64,000 nucleotides of DNA from Paenibacillus borealis (GCF_000758665.1 NZ_CP009285.1:3286001-3350000); one strand, 5' to 3'; counted from the stretch's first letter, positions 8,008 through 18,850 are shown. The notes: generated by a model not told the origin, from the sequence alone. A program made the numbers and translations.

Positions 8008-9310
8008 GCGGAGCACAGCCAAGCCCTTGTCTATTAATCCCTTTCAGACCAGCCAGGCGATTGGCGGCGTTCTTGCACTGCAAGGCATTTTCCGTTCAAT
8101 TCCTGTTCTGCATGGAGCCCAGGGCTGTGCAGAATCTGTCCAAACTGTATTATCACGCCATTTCCGTGAACCGATATCGATTCAGAATATTGCCATTCAT
8201 GAGCAGAATCTGATTTTTGGCGGGGGAGAAGGGATTCGCGAAATGATCCGGCATGTCATGTCCAGACATAATCCGGATGTAATTGCACTTGTCGGCACCT
8301 CGCTTACAAAGGTTGTGGGTGAGGATTTGCTGGGCATTGCCGACGACTATTTCAGACACAACAAGGAGATGTTCAAAGACAAGCTGATGTTTGGTTTGTA
8401 TCTGCCTGATTATGAGGGCTCTATGGAGTCGGGATATGCCAAAACCGTATTTTCTGTAATTCAAAAAATCATGCAAAGCGGCAGGAAGACGGTTCGGAAG
8501 AAAAAGCGCAACCGGATTAATCTGCTGCCCGGCGCCCATATGACGCCTGGAGATGTGATGGAGCTGAAGGAGATTATCGCTTCCTTCGATCTGGAAGTGA
8601 TTGTGCTGCCGGATTTATCCTCTTCGCTTACAGGACATTTGATGACCGGACATACAGCGCTCTCCAGAGGCGGTGTTCCGCTTGATTATATGCGGGAGAT
8701 GCTGGCATCGGCGTACACGGTTGCCCTCGGTAAATCGATGGAGCCGTGTGCCAGGCTGCTGCACGAGGGACTGCAGATTCCTTATCTTGTATTTAACGGT
8801 GTCACGGGATTGCGGGAGAGTGATGAATTCTTCCTGTTTCTGCGCCAGTTCAGCCAGAGTGAGGGTGAGAATAAGTACCGCTGGCAGCGGCAGTTTCTGC
8901 TCGATTGCATGCTGGATACCCGGTCTGTCTTCAGAGGGCGGCGAATCGCTGCTGCGCTGGAGCCGGATCATCTGGTTGCCTTATATCAATGTCTATCTGA
9001 ACTTGGAATCCGTTCCTTCCGTTCTGTAATTTCAGCACCCTCCCCATCGGTTGACGCGCTTCCGGAAGTGCCGCTCCTCGGGGACCTCGATGATTTGGAG
9101 CGAATTGCAGCTGCCGGAGCGGATCTGTGGATCAGTAATTCATACGGGCAGCAGACCGCCCGCAACAATAATATACCGTATATCCCGCTTGGGTTCCCGG
9201 TATTCAACCGTTTTGGGGCAGCTGCGAGGACGACAGCAGGATACAGGGGGACGGCTGAGCTGCTTAATGATTTGGCTAATACACTGAACAGCAAAGGGAG
9301 GATATCCTGA
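7994..9310 (+). CDS. nifN: NifN-like nitrogenase cofactor scaffold beta subunit
   Basis: A 438-aa component 1 family protein resembling NifN. Early motifs are NPFQTSQAIGGVLALQGI, VLHGAQGC and VALVGTSLTKVVGEDL, where the third cluster cysteine of NifK is replaced, as is usual in NifN. The C-terminus carries GFPVFNRFGAA and TAGYRGTAELLNDLAN, matching the NifN/NifK end. GGGAGGTGG inside the nifE end serves as its ribosome binding site. The NifEN complex hosts cofactor maturation. Its placement before Fe-only nitrogenase genes, which do not obviously need NifEN, is notable. Confidence 0.85.
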   Translation: MARPERSTAKPLSINPFQTSQAIGGVLALQGIFRSIPVLHGAQGCAESVQTVLSRHFREPISIQNIAIHEQNLIFGGGEGIREMIRHVMSRHNPDVIALVGTSLTKVVGEDLLGIADDYFRHNKEMFKDKLMFGLYLPDYEGSMESGYAKTVFSVIQKIMQSGRKTVRKKKRNRINLLPGAHMTPGDVMELKEIIASFDLEVIVLPDLSSSLTGHLMTGHTALSRGGVPLDYMREMLASAYTVALGKSMEPCARLLHEGLQIPYLVFNGVTGLRESDEFFLFLRQFSQSEGENKYRWQRQFLLDCMLDTRSVFRGRRIAAALEPDHLVALYQCLSELGIRSFRSVISAPSPSVDALPEVPLLGDLDDLERIAAAGADLWISNSYGQQTARNNNIPYIPLGFPVFNRFGAAARTTAGYRGTAELLNDLANTLNSKGRIS

Positions 9311-9690
9311 TGAAACTGGCGTTTGCGTCTAATGAAGGCAGAGCACTAGACAGTCACTTTGGCCAATGCAACTCGTTTGCTATTTTTGAATTTGGGGAGA
9401 AGGGTTACCGGCAGCTGGAATCCAGAACGCTTCCTGCGGTGCAGGAAGAGACTGAAGAATGCGACAAGTTCCAGCAAAGGGTGGATCTGATTAGCGATTG
9501 CACAGTGCTATTCGTGACCAAAATTGGCGGAGATGCCACCAAAAAGGTACTGCAGGCAGGGATTATTCTGCTTCAATCGGAGCAAGGCAGTGAAATTATC
9601 CCCCAGCTGGATCAGCTCCGGCAGATGCTGCGTAACCGTCCGCCGCTATGGCTGGTCAAGGCCATGAAACGCCGGAAGGAGGAGGATTAA
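9310..9690 (+). CDS. nifX: NifX-like cofactor carrier
   Basis: A 126-aa protein of the dinitrogenase iron-molybdenum cofactor family. It begins KLAFASNEGRALDSHFGQC, the same pattern as the C-terminal domain of the NifB above, and keeps VTKIGGDATKKVLQAGI. NifX-type proteins bind NifB-co or cofactor intermediates in transit. The start codon overlaps the nifN stop (TGATG). The last residues are highly basic and acidic (KAMKRRKEED). The start of the next gene uses a GGAGGAGG site within this gene's end, so all five genes are probably co-translated. Confidence 0.87.
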   Translation: MKLAFASNEGRALDSHFGQCNSFAIFEFGEKGYRQLESRTLPAVQEETEECDKFQQRVDLISDCTVLFVTKIGGDATKKVLQAGIILLQSEQGSEIIPQLDQLRQMLRNRPPLWLVKAMKRRKEED

Positions 9691-9693
9691 CCG

Positions 9694-9960
9694 ATGTCTG
9701 AAGCCGCGGGTACTGAATCCCTGCTGCAAGCCTATAACGTGCAGTATGATCCGGTGCTGCTGGCGAAACAGCGGATCGCCTTTGCACTGCTCTTCAGAAA
9801 GTATCTGGCGCAGGGGAATCTGCTGAATAGCCGTACATTTGGGCTGCTGGATGCGGCTCCTGACGAGTCGGTGCCTGAATACTCCCTGATCCGGGATTGT
9901 CTGGCCAAAGCCTGGGGAGATATGGAGTATGCGGTGAAATGGAATGCCTATAAATCCTGA
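9694..9960 (+). CDS. Small conserved-looking orf at end of nifBENX operon
   Basis: An 88-aa protein that I do not recognise. It appears largely helical and has no cysteines and no signal peptide. The middle reads QRIAFALLFRKYLAQGNLL. GGAGGAGG lies just before the ATG, 3 nt after the nifX stop, and a long hairpin follows its stop, so it is clearly the last gene of the nif-type operon. Some Paenibacillus Mo-nif operons are reported to carry a small orf after nifX, and this may be its counterpart, but I cannot confirm that here. A role in cofactor trafficking is only a guess from position. Confidence 0.7.
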   Translation: MSEAAGTESLLQAYNVQYDPVLLAKQRIAFALLFRKYLAQGNLLNSRTFGLLDAAPDESVPEYSLIRDCLAKAWGDMEYAVKWNAYKS

Positions 9961-9970
9961 AAGACATGGA

Positions 9971-10024
9971 ACACAAATACAGCAGCGAATCTCCATTCCT
10001 GGAGAAGCGCTGCTGTATTTGTGT
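9971..10024. terminator. Long hairpin between nif operon and ferredoxin gene
   Basis: A 17-bp stem, ACACAAATACAGCAGCG paired with its exact complement, encloses a shorter CTCC/GGAG hairpin. It lies between convergent genes and can act on both. There is no strong T-run. Confidence 0.75.
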
Positions 10025-10040
10025 CTGATAACCTCCGGTT

Positions 10041-10286
10041 CTAAGAAGCAAAAGGAACTACAGCCAGCCGGATGCAGTGCGTAGGGCAACTGGTAAAGGC
10101 CTCCTGAAGATCTTCCTGGAGCTCCGGTTCAATGGCTGTGATTCCCCGGTTCCGGTCCCCTTCATAGATCACTCCGGCAATTCCGTTGTAATCCAGATCG
10201 AAGATGTCCGGGGCTGCGGAATTGCAGGCACCGCAGGCAATGCAGGCCTCCTGATTAACGCTGGCAAACTGACTCATAGCTTCCAT
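10041..10286 (-). CDS. [4Fe-4S] ferredoxin
   Basis: An 81-aa ferredoxin with one cluster motif, CIACGAC (CxxCxxC) followed by AAPDIF, and a distant closing cysteine in TSCPTHC. This is the Bacillus-type single-[4Fe-4S] ferredoxin pattern. It is a likely low-potential electron donor to AnfH, given that the gene sits between the two nitrogen-fixation operons and is divergent from anfH. Two ATGs (10286 and 10277) are possible. AAGGAG is close to the first and 11 nt from the second. The shared 434-bp upstream region holds a perfect GlnR-type box at 10445-10461. Confidence 0.9.
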   Translation of the reverse strand: MEAMSQFASVNQEACIACGACNSAAPDIFDLDYNGIAGVIYEGDRNRGITAIEPELQEDLQEAFTSCPTHCIRLAVVPFAS

Positions 10287-10444
10287 CTCTCCTTAGAATG
10301 TAATTGGCAGGCACTTTTGGTATATTCGGAGTCAATATAGCTCACTTTGTTGTGGGGTTTGGCTTCCGTTAATGTCATTTTACATCCCTTATATGGATTG
10401 AAACAACCGGGAAACAGATGGTTTAACAGTAGGTTCATCTTGTG

Positions 10445-10461
10445 TGTTATTAATGATGACA
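10445..10461. promoter_or_regulatory. GlnR/TnrA box between ferredoxin gene and anfH
   Basis: TGTTA-TTAATGA-TGACA is an exact match to TGTNA-N7-TNACA. It lies 159 bp from the ferredoxin start and 260 bp from anfH. It is 175 bp upstream of the good sigma-A promoter at 10637, so either a second, weaker promoter near 10490 or the leftward ferredoxin promoter may be the direct target. Confidence 0.6.
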
Positions 10462-10636
10462 TGGGAGCTGTGGTTGCGGTTTCATAGCTCGAATGATAGC
10501 GTTCTCAAGAAAATGAATTGTGATTAAGTTCGGATTTTATGCCTGCTATTCATTCCTGAATATGTGGAATAGCGCTTTCAAACGTGAAATAACGGACATT
10601 CGCGTGGGGATGCGGATATGGCGTTCGGGGATGCCG

Positions 10637-10664
10637 TTGACAGTATGTTCAGTTTTGTTATGAT
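10637..10664 (+). promoter_or_regulatory. Sigma-A promoter of the anfHDGK operon
   Basis: Perfect TTGACA (10637-10642), 16-nt spacer, TATGAT (10659-10664), placing the transcript start about 50 nt before anfH. No sigma-54 -24/-12 element was seen, in line with sigma-70-type control of nitrogen fixation in Paenibacillus. Confidence 0.7.
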
Positions 10665-10696
10665 CTAGTCAATTCCAGAGCCATTATCAGAAATAA

Positions 10697-11548
<852 letters not shown>

Positions 11549-11558
11549 GGAGGAATAA

Positions 11559-13121
<1,563 letters not shown>

Positions 13122-13140
13122 GTTTAAGGGAGGAGAGCCT

Positions 13141-13491
13141 ATGGAAGATCTGATGAAAGACAGGGTTGCGCAGCTGGAGAATTATATATTGAAGCATTGC
13201 CTGTGGCAGTTCCATTCCCGGACCTGGGACAGGGAGAAGCAGAATGAAGGGGTATTATCCAAAACGACACAGATTCTGTGTGATGAGCCCGTAGCTAAGG
13301 AAACACTGGCAGACCGCTGCTACTGGGTCGATGCTGTAGTGCTGGCGGAAGAATATAAGCGCCGTTTCCTGTGGCTGTCTACAATGAGCAATGCGGAAAT
13401 TAAGCTGCTGATGCTGGCGCTCAAAGAGCGTATCGATTATATAACCATCACAGGCTCACTGAATAAGGAGCTTACCGTCCAGCAATATTAA
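13141..13491 (+). CDS. anfG: AnfG, Fe-only nitrogenase delta subunit
   Basis: A small third subunit found only in V- and Fe-only nitrogenases; it associates with AnfD. The start at 13141 (MEDLMKDRVAQLENYILKHC) follows GGGAGGAG at good spacing and gives 116 aa. The alternative GTG at 13114 lies within the anfD end. Conserved-looking features are LWQFHSRTWDRE and DRCYWVDAVVLAEEY followed by LTMALKERID-like helices (here LLMLALKERID). Its presence between anfD and anfK is what rules out a molybdenum system. It is shorter than the roughly 130 aa of Azotobacter AnfG. Confidence 0.93.
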   Translation: MEDLMKDRVAQLENYILKHCLWQFHSRTWDREKQNEGVLSKTTQILCDEPVAKETLADRCYWVDAVVLAEEYKRRFLWLSTMSNAEIKLLMLALKERIDYITITGSLNKELTVQQY

Positions 13492-14916
<1,425 letters not shown>

Positions 14917-14929
14917 GAGGGATTCAGTG

Positions 14930-15352
14930 ATGTTGATGATAGAACCGGATATGGAAGCATTCGAGGAGAATTATCGGGATGCACTCGGGTATCACCGCAG
15001 AGCGGAACAGTTCTTGCGTGAGAAACAGCGGCTAAGTCTGGTATTCAACGTTGGCTCTGTCGCCCTTGAGCGTTACCTGGTGGCCTTATGTCATTTGTAC
15101 GGTATAATGCCCTTGAATCACAATTATATCTGCCTGATGAATGCCGTGGAGAGTGTTGTTGAGGTTCCGAAGGAGCTGAACAAGGAGATCCGCTCGCTCG
15201 ATTTCATCTTCGGCATCTGTTCGTTGGATGATTATTTCCATGGAACCCCGAAGCCGGAAGACTCTGCAAGAGTGCTGTCCATGTGCAAAAAGGTGGTCCA
15301 GTTGTTTGATCAGGTGAAGATTGCTGCTCTCAGAACTGCTGCTGCGATGTGA
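14930..15352 (+). CDS. HEPN-like helical protein at end of anf operon
   Basis: A 140-aa cytoplasmic, all-helical protein I cannot assign firmly. The layout (long first helix with RRAEQFLREKQ, then VGSVALERYLVALCHLYG, NHNYICLMNAVE and LDFIFGICSLDDYFHG) resembles HEPN four-helix domains. R-x6-H occurs within the second helix but is not placed as the catalytic HEPN motif, so nuclease activity is not claimed. AGGAGGG sits 8 nt before the ATG and 13 nt after anfK, and the terminator follows, so it is the last gene of the anf operon. It is not obviously AnfO or AnfR, the usual downstream genes in Azotobacter. A chaperone or regulatory role is conjecture. Confidence 0.75.
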   Translation: MLMIEPDMEAFEENYRDALGYHRRAEQFLREKQRLSLVFNVGSVALERYLVALCHLYGIMPLNHNYICLMNAVESVVEVPKELNKEIRSLDFIFGICSLDDYFHGTPKPEDSARVLSMCKKVVQLFDQVKIAALRTAAAM

Positions 15353-15404
15353 AATCACTGATTGTCTTACGTAATCCGGTATTTAACTTAAAAAGAAGCT
15401 TGCG

Positions 15405-15436
15405 CAGCCTTCCGCTCTCCGGAGGGCTGTTTTTTT
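15405..15436 (+). terminator. Rho-independent terminator of the anf operon
   Basis: CAGCC...GGCTG stem with an inner CCG/CGG pair, followed by seven T residues, 53 nt after the last anf-operon gene. Confidence 0.8.
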
Positions 15437-15469
15437 ATTGATTAGGAAATTAACCGATGTATGCATTTA

Positions 15470-15525
15470 TCCCACGAAGCGGGCGTTGAGGGGAAGTGAG
15501 GGGAAGAAGTGCCCCTCTGTCAAGA
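15470..15525 (-). repeat. Isolated 51-bp repeat unit (family A)
   Basis: Carries the shared AAGCGGGCGTTGAGGGGAAG segment and GGGG-AAGAAGT-GCCCCT of the array at 15830-16050. It is separated from the main array by about 130 bp of unique sequence. Confidence 0.65.
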
Positions 15526-15654
15526 AAGTAGACGTCACAGAACGGTTTAACAAATAAATAGCTTATCGTTACGGACAGCAGAGACGTTAAGTCTGCGGAA
15601 AGCACCTGAGTCCCGATCTTACGGACACCAACGCCTTTATTCCGCCCGAAAAGT

Positions 15655-16055
15655 GGAGCTGGCATCCCTCTCATTTCACCTTCCAGCCCACTTTCGGCGC
15701 ATTTAAAGGGATTTATCCCTCTCATTCTTCCATCTCGTCCACTTTCGGCACATTCAAAGGGATTTATCCCTCTCATTTCACCTTCCAACCCACTTCCTGC
15801 GCATTTGAAGGGATTTATGCCCCTGATTCCGCTAGGAAGTGGGCATTGAGGAGAAATGAGGGGCAGAAGTGCCCCTGATTCTGATGGAAGTGGGCGTTGA
15901 GGGGAAATGAGGGGCAGAAGTGCCCCTGATTCTGATGGAAGTGGGCGTTGAGGGGAAATGAGGGGCAAAAGTGCCCCTGATTCCGCTGGAAGTGGGCGTT
16001 AAGGGGAAGTGAGGGGCAAAAGTGCCCCTGATTTCGCTTGAAGTGGGTTGGATAA
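15655..16055. repeat. Two inverted blocks of 51-bp hairpin repeats (families A and B)
   Basis: The left block has hairpins AGGGAT-TT-ATCCCT at exactly 51-bp steps (GGGATTTA at 15708, 15759, 15810). The right block has AGGGGCA-N4-TGCCCCT with GCCCCTGA at 15871, 15922, 15973 and 16024, also 51 bp apart. The reverse complement of the left unit aligns with the right unit through AAGTGGGC...GAAATGAG, so the array is two diverged blocks facing each other. The stem sequences differ but remain paired. The array fills the gap 15437-16060 and no protein-coding signal was found in it. Confidence 0.85.
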
Positions 16056-16138
16056 GGAGGTTATGGGAGTAGGAGGTACAATATAGGAGTCCTCGTGAGT
16101 TGTGCAATTCGCCGGCCGGGCGATTTTTTCTTATGTTT

Positions 16139-16157
16139 ATGTCATGATGCATAACAT
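16139..16157 (+). promoter_or_regulatory. Perfect GlnR/TnrA box upstream of Rieske oxygenase gene
   Basis: ATGTCATGATGCATAACAT matches the extended consensus ATGTNA-N7-TNACAT at every fixed position. TTGATA starts at its last base (16157-16162), and a weak -10 may lie near 16180, which would put the box near -44, an activating position. Confidence 0.7.
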
Positions 16158-16242
16158 TGATATGCGTATTTTAGGCGAAATTACAAAAGAATCAGATTTC
16201 CAATTGATTTTAGTGACAAAATCAGTTTAAAATATACACAAC

Positions 16243-16261
16243 AAGTTAGTTATTCTAACAT
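16243..16261 (+). promoter_or_regulatory. Second GlnR/TnrA-type box upstream of Rieske oxygenase gene
   Basis: A-AGTTA-GTTATTC-TAACA-T matches the box with one core mismatch. TATAAT (16261-16266) begins at its last base, so binding here could block a promoter or sit downstream of the start site, as in dual-site nif control. Confidence 0.55.
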
Positions 16262-16311
16262 ATAATTAAATCATCTTATGCATTCATAGCGAATTGAGAG
16301 GTGGAGCGGTC

Positions 16312-17358
16312 ATGATTGAGGAAAAGAAACGGCAGGAACAACTGGAGCTCCCGCGTGATTGCACCTTCTCGCCAGAAGACTGGCGTATATTGGCCCAGTA
16401 CTGGTATCCGGTGGCGAGGGCGGATGAGGTTCAGGACAAACCGCTTGCGGTGAAGCTGCTGGATATGAAGCTGGTATTGTACCGCAGCGAGGGCAAGGTG
16501 GTGATTGCCCGGGATCTCTGCTTCCACCGCGGAGCCCCCTTAAGCAAGGGCTGGGTTGAGAACGGCGAGATTGTCTGCCCGTATCACGGCTTCCGGTATA
16601 ATTGTGAAGGAAAGTGTACAGCGGTGCCGGCGCATCCGAGCAGTAAGATCTCACCCAAATTGAAATTGATTGTATATCCCGCTGTCGAACGTTACGGCCT
16701 GATCTGGACCTGCCTTGCCGGTGCACCGGAGCAGATTCCAGCCTTCCCGGCCTGGGATGATCCCGACTACATTAATATTCTGATTCCGAGCTTTGATATT
16801 GCCGGGTCCTCCGGGCGGCAGATGGAAGGCTTCCTGGATGTGTCGCATTTCGCTTACGTGCATACGGCAACCTTCGGTGACCGCAACAACACTGAGGTTC
16901 CCCAGTATAAGGTATGGCGTGAAGGGGATACGGAGCTGGTGGCTGAATATTGGAGTACGGTCAGCAACTATGGCAAAGGGCAGGAGAACCCTGCACCCGA
17001 AGGGTTCATGTGGCTGCGCGAGTTCCGCGTATTTGCGCCGTTCGCCGCTTCGCTGACGGTCTACTTCCCGGATGAGGGCAGGCTGAAGATCCTAAACTGT
17101 GCCTCCCCGGTATCCGCCCGCTATACCCGGCTGTTCTGCCCGATCTCGCGTAACTTTGATAAGAGTGCCCCTGTAGAAGATACAATCAAGTTCAATCTGC
17201 AGGTGTTCCAGGAGGACGCGGAGATGGTCGAGTCGCAGACGCCGGAGGATCTGCCGCTGGATCTGCAGGCGGAAGCCCATATTCCGGCAGACCGGACATC
17301 GATTGCCTACAGACAACTGCTTAGCAGCTTGGGCCTGGGCAAGAATTACACGTCTTAA
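16312..17358 (+). CDS. Rieske non-heme iron oxygenase, probable nitrogen-regulated
   Basis: A 348-aa oxygenase alpha subunit. The Rieske [2Fe-2S] ligands are Cys70 and His72 (CFHRG) and Cys89 and His92 (CPYHGF). The mononuclear iron site shows Asp176, His179 and His184 in LDVSHFAYVHTATFG. Length and layout fit the VanA/DdmC/NdmA-type monooxygenases, which often remove N- or O-methyl groups. The start at 16312 follows GAGAGGTGG at 7 nt; the TTG at 16294 lacks a site. No reductase or ferredoxin partner is adjacent, and a terminator follows, so it is a single-gene unit. Two GlnR boxes upstream suggest a role in freeing nitrogen from an organic compound. The substrate is unknown. Confidence 0.87.
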   Translation: MIEEKKRQEQLELPRDCTFSPEDWRILAQYWYPVARADEVQDKPLAVKLLDMKLVLYRSEGKVVIARDLCFHRGAPLSKGWVENGEIVCPYHGFRYNCEGKCTAVPAHPSSKISPKLKLIVYPAVERYGLIWTCLAGAPEQIPAFPAWDDPDYINILIPSFDIAGSSGRQMEGFLDVSHFAYVHTATFGDRNNTEVPQYKVWREGDTELVAEYWSTVSNYGKGQENPAPEGFMWLREFRVFAPFAASLTVYFPDEGRLKILNCASPVSARYTRLFCPISRNFDKSAPVEDTIKFNLQVFQEDAEMVESQTPEDLPLDLQAEAHIPADRTSIAYRQLLSSLGLGKNYTS

Positions 17359-17417
17359 CCCCAGGCGAAGCACCTTCGGACGGTTGTTTATAAGCGTATA
17401 CGTACGCTAAAATAAGA

Positions 17418-17457
17418 AAGCAGCCCTACGGTCAGCGGATGACCGGGGCTGCTTTTG
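17418..17457 (+). terminator. Terminator after Rieske oxygenase gene
   Basis: AAGCAGCCC...GGGCTGCTT stem with an inner GGTCA/TGACC arm, followed by TTTGTTTG. Confidence 0.8.
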
Positions 17458-17543
17458 TTTGTGCTTGTGAAGAAATAAATGGCAGTATAGTTTAAATATA
17501 TAAATACTATCCCTGGAGCTTGAGCGGTTGCTTTAGGTAAAAT

Positions 17544-18668
17544 ATGGTGGTTGGGATTCCCGTACAGGAAATCACCACGCAAATTAGATTTGGAGGAGAT
17601 ATTATAAACTATATTGAGGTTGCCCAAAAAAGCACTGCACACTTACTTCCCTTGGTATCAGAATTGTACGGATTAAACGGCTACGAGTTCGGGCAGATTG
17701 AAGCGCATGAGGGAGGACGTAATGTGGTATACACCTGTGAAAAAGCAGGCGCCGGCCCCAAAATACTCCGGTTCGCTTTCCTGCCTGACCGTAGCCGTGA
17801 GGATTTCCTGGGTGAACTGGAGTATATCCGCTACCTGTATGAGCATGGAGGCAGTGTCGCGAATGTGCTCAGCTCCCGGAACGGAAATCTGCTGGAGGAG
17901 ATTACTCACGATAACCACAGCTATTTCGTCAGCCTGTTTGATAAAGCCGCAGGAACAATGCTGGCGGAGCATCAATACCGGTACAGGGATGGTGTACCCA
18001 TTACCGAATATTATTATAACAGCGGTAAAGTGCTGGGGAAGCTGCACCAATTATCGAAAGAGTACACGCCGGTCCATCGCCGGTATGGTTTTTTTGACAA
18101 ATTCAATCCCGCATATCTGGATGAGCTGATTCCTGAATCCCTGACCTTGCTTAAGGGGAAGCTGATTGAACTGCTTAACACCCTGAGAGAAGTGGAAGTG
18201 AACCGGGAGACTTACGGGATGCTTCATTTCGATTACAATGACGGGAATTATTCAATAGATTATGATACGGGGCAAATCACCGTATACGATTTCGACAATT
18301 GCTGTTTCGGGTGGTATATGTTTGATCTGGCGGCGCTTTGGACACATGGAGTAGGCTGGATACAATTTGAGCCTGATTCCGCAAAACGCAAGGAATTCAT
18401 GGATGAATACTTTGCAACTGTTCTCGCAGGGTACAGATCTGAGACCGGAATTGAATCGGCGGTGCTGGAGCAGCTGCCCTTATTTATCCAAGCAACTCTT
18501 ATGGAGAGTGTTGTGGATGCCTTTGAGGTCATGCGGAATAACGGCGGGGAACCGGAATGTGACGAGAGGCTGTCTTTTCTCATTAAATGCCTGGAAGACG
18601 ATATTCTGTATAACGGATTTTTCGATGAGATTTACTCGTGCGACGAACCGTTTGAGTATGAAGGGTGA
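17544..18668 (+). CDS. Aminoglycoside phosphotransferase-like kinase
   Basis: A protein of the APH/choline-kinase fold. The catalytic loop MLHFDYNDGNYSI (HxDxxxxN) and the metal-binding VYDFDNCCFGWYMFDLA are clear; the N-lobe holds KILRFAF. It probably phosphorylates a small molecule. Antibiotic resistance is possible but unproven. The start is uncertain: the ATG at 17544 has no ribosome binding site, while a strong GGAGGAG (17592-17598) is followed in frame only by ATT (17601) and ATA (17604). Homologues likely begin near the latter position (about residue 20). A short hairpin follows at 18673. Confidence 0.75.
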   Translation: MVVGIPVQEITTQIRFGGDIINYIEVAQKSTAHLLPLVSELYGLNGYEFGQIEAHEGGRNVVYTCEKAGAGPKILRFAFLPDRSREDFLGELEYIRYLYEHGGSVANVLSSRNGNLLEEITHDNHSYFVSLFDKAAGTMLAEHQYRYRDGVPITEYYYNSGKVLGKLHQLSKEYTPVHRRYGFFDKFNPAYLDELIPESLTLLKGKLIELLNTLREVEVNRETYGMLHFDYNDGNYSIDYDTGQITVYDFDNCCFGWYMFDLAALWTHGVGWIQFEPDSAKRKEFMDEYFATVLAGYRSETGIESAVLEQLPLFIQATLMESVVDAFEVMRNNGGEPECDERLSFLIKCLEDDILYNGFFDEIYSCDEPFEYEG

Positions 18669-18672
18669 AACA

Positions 18673-18697
18673 GATGCCGTCCCTCAGAGGGCGGCAT
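18673..18697 (+). terminator. Weak hairpin after the phosphotransferase gene
   Basis: ATGCCGTCC / GGGCGGCAT stem around a short loop, with only a poor T-run after it. Confidence 0.45.
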
Positions 18698-18790
18698 TGC
18701 CGTTTCTATCGGCGGAATTAAAATAGGTTGATAACCTAAGTAATTTGTGCTTTAATTCAGTAGTACAATTTATGCCTACACCAAATGTGA

Positions 18791-18850
18791 GGAAGTGAAC
18801 AATCGCTAGTCCTTATATGGCAACAGCTGGAGCAAAGACGTCTTGCTGTG
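18791..18850 (+). repeat. Dispersed repeat (family D), copy 1
   Basis: TGAAC, AGTCCTT and GGCAACAGCTGGAG occur in the same order and spacing as in the intergenic sequence near 48405-48450 (TGAAC, AGTCCTT, AGCAACAGTTGGAG). It lies in the gap before the LTA synthase gene. No coding function seen. Confidence 0.55.

Noticed and set aside
10274..10462. 62-aa minus-strand frame upstream of the ferredoxin gene
   Set aside because: No ribosome site and no recognisable protein; it overlaps the regulatory region and the GlnR box.
15655..16055. CRISPR array
   Set aside because: The units are directly adjacent 51-bp repeats without unique spacers, in two inverted blocks, and no cas gene is in the window.
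15450..16152. Minus-strand open frames with a 17-residue repeat
   Set aside because: They arise because the 51-bp DNA repeat is a multiple of three. They lack ribosome sites and the two frames overlap within the array.
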